From Chromatiales bacterium (GTDB lineage Bacteria; Pseudomonadota; Gammaproteobacteria; Steroidobacterales; GCA-2729495): DNA of 64,000 nucleotides. Under the pieces are notes generated by a model that did no database searches, was not told the DNA's origin, and worked only from the letters and a program-made list of their open reading frames with translations. The first letter of the stretch is position 1. Each line of letters opens with the position of its first letter. The DNA lies in NCBI GenBank assembly GCA_016789885.1, contig JAEUPZ010000018.1:62001-126000 (forward strand). The letters run 5' to 3'. The translations under genes and the position numbers were made by a program. Positions 61,813 through 64,000 of this stretch are shown one piece after another.

Positions 61813-64000
61813 TCAGAACCGCAGCTGCAGCTCGAGGCCGTAGTCCCGTCCCCGCTTCGGGTTCAGCGAGAAGAGCCGCGGGTCGCGGTCGTTCAGCAGG
61901 TTGCCGTAGGCGTTCAGCGGGTAGTTGACGTCGGTCAGGCCGAAGTTGATGAAGTCGAGCGCCGCCAGCGGCGTGTCGTCGTCGGTCAGGTTGCGCACGT
62001 AGGCCGTGGCGGTCCAGCGCCGGCCCCGCACGCCGACCCGCAGGTTCAGCAGTTCCTCGGCGCCGATCCAGGCCAGGTTCGTGGCGCTCGAATACCGCTT
62101 GCTGTTGTAGACGTAGTCGGCGTTGACGAAGGCGTCGAGCCCCGGCTCCAGGGGCACGACGAGGTTCGCGCCCAGCACCAGCGTGTTGCGCGGCACGCCG
62201 GGCACCGAGTGGTCCTCCAGGTCGCCATCGCCCGTCGTCTCCTCGAGCACCGAATCCTGGCCCTCGACGTAGCGCGAGTCCGTGTAGCCGTAGTTGGCCA
62301 CCAGCGTGAGGTTGTCGGTCACGCGCCAGGCGGTCTCGAGCTCGAGGCCCCGCACCTGCGACTTGCCCACCGGCCGGATGATCGTGGTCGTCAGGTACGT
62401 GCCGGTGTTCTGCAGGATGTTGGCCAGCGTGAACAGGCCCTGGTTGTCCCAGTCGATGTAGTAGAGCGCCAGGTTCGCGCTGACGCGGCCGTCGAAGAGC
62501 GTCGTCTTGGCGCCGAGCTCGTAAGTCCACTGCTCCTCTTCGGGCACGACGCCGAGCGGCTCGGGCAGGCAGGGGCTGACGAGCAGCGGCTGGCCGGGGC
62601 CGGCCGGCGGCGTGCAGCCCTCGAGGGCCGCGGTCGTCGCGTCCGGGCGGATGCCGCTGCGGAAGAACTCGGTGTTGAAGTCCCCCGGCTTGTTGCCCTT
62701 CGCGACGAGGCCGTAGAGGGTCAGGTCCGCGGCGGGCTTCCAGCGCAGCGTGACCCGGGGCGTGAAGGCATCGAAGGTCGCCTCGGCCCGGTCCGGCGCG
62801 CACACCGGCGGCTGGCCCGGCACCTCCGGCAGGCAGGTGCCGAGGCTGCCGCCGCGGGCGGTCTTTTCGTCCCGGGCATAGCGGCCCTCGACGGTCAGCG
62901 TGACCTCCTCGGTCAGGTCGAACTCGACGCTGCCGAAGACGGCCTTGTTGGTGATGTCGAAGAAGGATGATGGCGGGTAGTCGGTGGAGTCGCGGTTGAA
63001 GATGACCGCCGGCCCCGGCAGGCTGCGCTGCTTGTTCTCGCGGTCCTGGTCGTACCAGTACAGGCCCGCCTGGGCCCGCAGCCGCCGGTCGGCAGGCGTC
63101 TCGACGCGGAACTCCGCCGCCCGGTCCTCGACGTAGCGGTAGTTGTCGAAGTGGAAGAGCCCCCACACGGCGCGCGTCTCGGTGTGGTCGAGGTCGAAGT
63201 ACTGCTGGAAATCGTCGTCGTTCCAGGCGAGGCGCGTCGTCAGGCGGAAGCCACCCAGGTCCTGCACGTACTCGCCGAGCAGCCGGCGCTGGGTGCGGAA
63301 GGTGCCCGGCTCGGCGGGATCCGTGCTGTACTGGTCCAGCGTCTCGGGCGTGGCGAAGATCGCCGTCACGCCCTCGCGGAAGTCCGGCAGGTTGATGCGG
63401 TTGACCAGGCCCTTCGCCGACCACTCGCCGCACCAGTAGCCCTGGGTCGTCGCGTACCAGGGTTCGCCCGCCGTCGCCGGCGTCGGCAAATAGCAGTTCA
63501 GGTCGGCGGCGATCACCGACGGGAAGTGCGTGTCCTCGCCCCGGGTCCAGCCGAACTTCAGGCTCAGCTCGCCGCCCTCCCAGGGCTTCGCGACCAGCTT
63601 GCCGAGCAGGTCGAGGGTTTCCTCGCCGCCGAGCTCGCTGCTGTCGCCGCTGGTGGTCGGGTCCTGCAGGAACTGGCGGAACGGCACGCGGTCAGGCCGC
63701 GGATCGCTCTCGTAGCTCGCCTGGCCCTCCTGCAGGGCGTTGCGCCACTGGCCGCCGTACTCGTTCCACGAGCCCGAGACCATGAAGTACAGGCGGTCCT
63801 CGACGACGGGGCCCGCCAGCCACCCGCCGGCGATGTACTCGCCGCTGGTGCCGGCGCGGCCGTTGAACTCGCCCTTCAGTTCGTCGGTGGGCCGCCGCGT
63901 GACGTAGTTGACCGCCCCGGCGAAGGTCGCGCGCCCGAACTGCGCCGACTGCGGCCCGCGCAGGATCTCGACGCGCTCGACGGCGCTGGTGGTGGCCGCC
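61813..64000 (-). CDS. TonB-dependent outer-membrane receptor (5' end beyond the window)
   Basis: About 728 C-terminal residues are visible; the frame stays open to the right edge, so the start lies outside. The plug segment near the edge reads VERVEILRGPQSAQFGRATF and continues AVNYVTRRP, the same variant as in the receptor at 19277. The barrel ends in the typical DYGLELQLRF with a terminal Phe. The gene is next to the aldo/keto reductase and the MFS/Opp island, so it may bring that compound across the outer membrane. Confidence 0.92.
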   Translation of the reverse strand, partial: AATTSAVERVEILRGPQSAQFGRATFAGAVNYVTRRPTDELKGEFNGRAGTSGEYIAGGWLAGPVVEDRLYFMVSGSWNEYGGQWRNALQEGQASYESDPRPDRVPFRQFLQDPTTSGDSSELGGEETLDLLGKLVAKPWEGGELSLKFGWTRGEDTHFPSVIAADLNCYLPTPATAGEPWYATTQGYWCGEWSAKGLVNRINLPDFREGVTAIFATPETLDQYSTDPAEPGTFRTQRRLLGEYVQDLGGFRLTTRLAWNDDDFQQYFDLDHTETRAVWGLFHFDNYRYVEDRAAEFRVETPADRRLRAQAGLYWYDQDRENKQRSLPGPAVIFNRDSTDYPPSSFFDITNKAVFGSVEFDLTEEVTLTVEGRYARDEKTARGGSLGTCLPEVPGQPPVCAPDRAEATFDAFTPRVTLRWKPAADLTLYGLVAKGNKPGDFNTEFFRSGIRPDATTAALEGCTPPAGPGQPLLVSPCLPEPLGVVPEEEQWTYELGAKTTLFDGRVSANLALYYIDWDNQGLFTLANILQNTGTYLTTTIIRPVGKSQVRGLELETAWRVTDNLTLVANYGYTDSRYVEGQDSVLEETTGDGDLEDHSVPGVPRNTLVLGANLVVPLEPGLDAFVNADYVYNSKRYSSATNLAWIGAEELLNLRVGVRGRRWTATAYVRNLTDDDTPLAALDFINFGLTDVNYPLNAYGNLLNDRDPRLFSLNPKRGRDYGLELQLRF

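Overview
The window is chromosomal DNA of a very GC-rich (roughly 70 percent by eye) Gram-negative bacterium. Two TonB-dependent receptors, lipoproteins, Tat and Sec signal peptides, a split MacAB-type exporter, bioF-bioD-bioA and B12-dependent propionyl-CoA metabolism all point to an aerobic pseudomonadote. The gene mix resembles Steroidobacterales/Nevskiales-type Gammaproteobacteria, but that placement is inference. Coding density is very high. I saw no rRNA, tRNA, CRISPR array or intact insertion sequence.

Layout. 1-8140 (+): a tightly coupled propionyl-CoA to succinyl-CoA operon (CitE-like lyase, methylmalonyl-CoA mutase, propionyl-CoA carboxylase beta and alpha, MeaB, epimerase). 8145-12760: a DUF374 acyltransferase, then a cytochrome P450 coupled to a fatty-acyl-AMP ligase with its own carrier domain, then a DUF456 protein. 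12785-13585: an orphan ParA ATPase. 13606-18920 (-): a five-gene run of a Tat-type ThDP enzyme, AvtA-like aminotransferase, FabD-like acyltransferase, DedA and DUF411. 19277-22435 (+): a TonB-dependent receptor. 22505-26200: an aldehyde dehydrogenase and a TVP38/FAD-oxidoreductase fusion. 26197-31189 (+): a three-gene MacAB/Lol-type ABC system, then an SbmA-like ABC protein whose nucleotide-binding domain has lost its motifs. 31183-35310: a GH5 glucanase-like enzyme, a palindrome-rich repeat element, a truncated cyanophycin-synthetase-like ATP-grasp protein and a DUF6733-like outer-membrane protein. 35534-38752 (-): bioF-bioD-bioA. 38896-40393 (+): GST and metallo-beta-lactamase-fold hydrolase. 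40414-44827 (-): a 4-hydroxybutyryl-CoA dehydratase-like protein, aldehyde dehydrogenase, NnrU and AhpD-like protein. 44974-48047 (-): an IorB-like molybdopterin oxidoreductase subunit and a SUMF1-fold lipoprotein.

48142-59482 is the most interesting part. An MFS transporter plus OppBCDF-type ABC operon (+) and a divergent GntR / solute-binding protein / membrane protein / cytochrome c operon with a nitrilase-fold gene share a 19-bp upstream sequence (48127-48145 and 57677-57695, 16/19 identical). The nitrilase-fold protein lacks the family's nucleophilic cysteine at the expected place. A TetR regulator, a second MFS transporter, an aldo/keto reductase and a second TonB-dependent receptor (running off the right edge) follow. 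I read this as one uptake and catabolic island for an unknown, probably nitrogen-containing or peptide-like compound.

Several proteins look like recruited or pseudoenzyme versions of known families: the dead ABC domain at 29486-31189, the decayed Mur-ligase remnant at 32640-34442, the cysteine-less nitrilase fold at 57718-58776, and altered iron-sulfur ligand spacing in the AbfD-like protein at 43244-44827. All calls come from reading sequence and remembered family motifs; no database search was possible.
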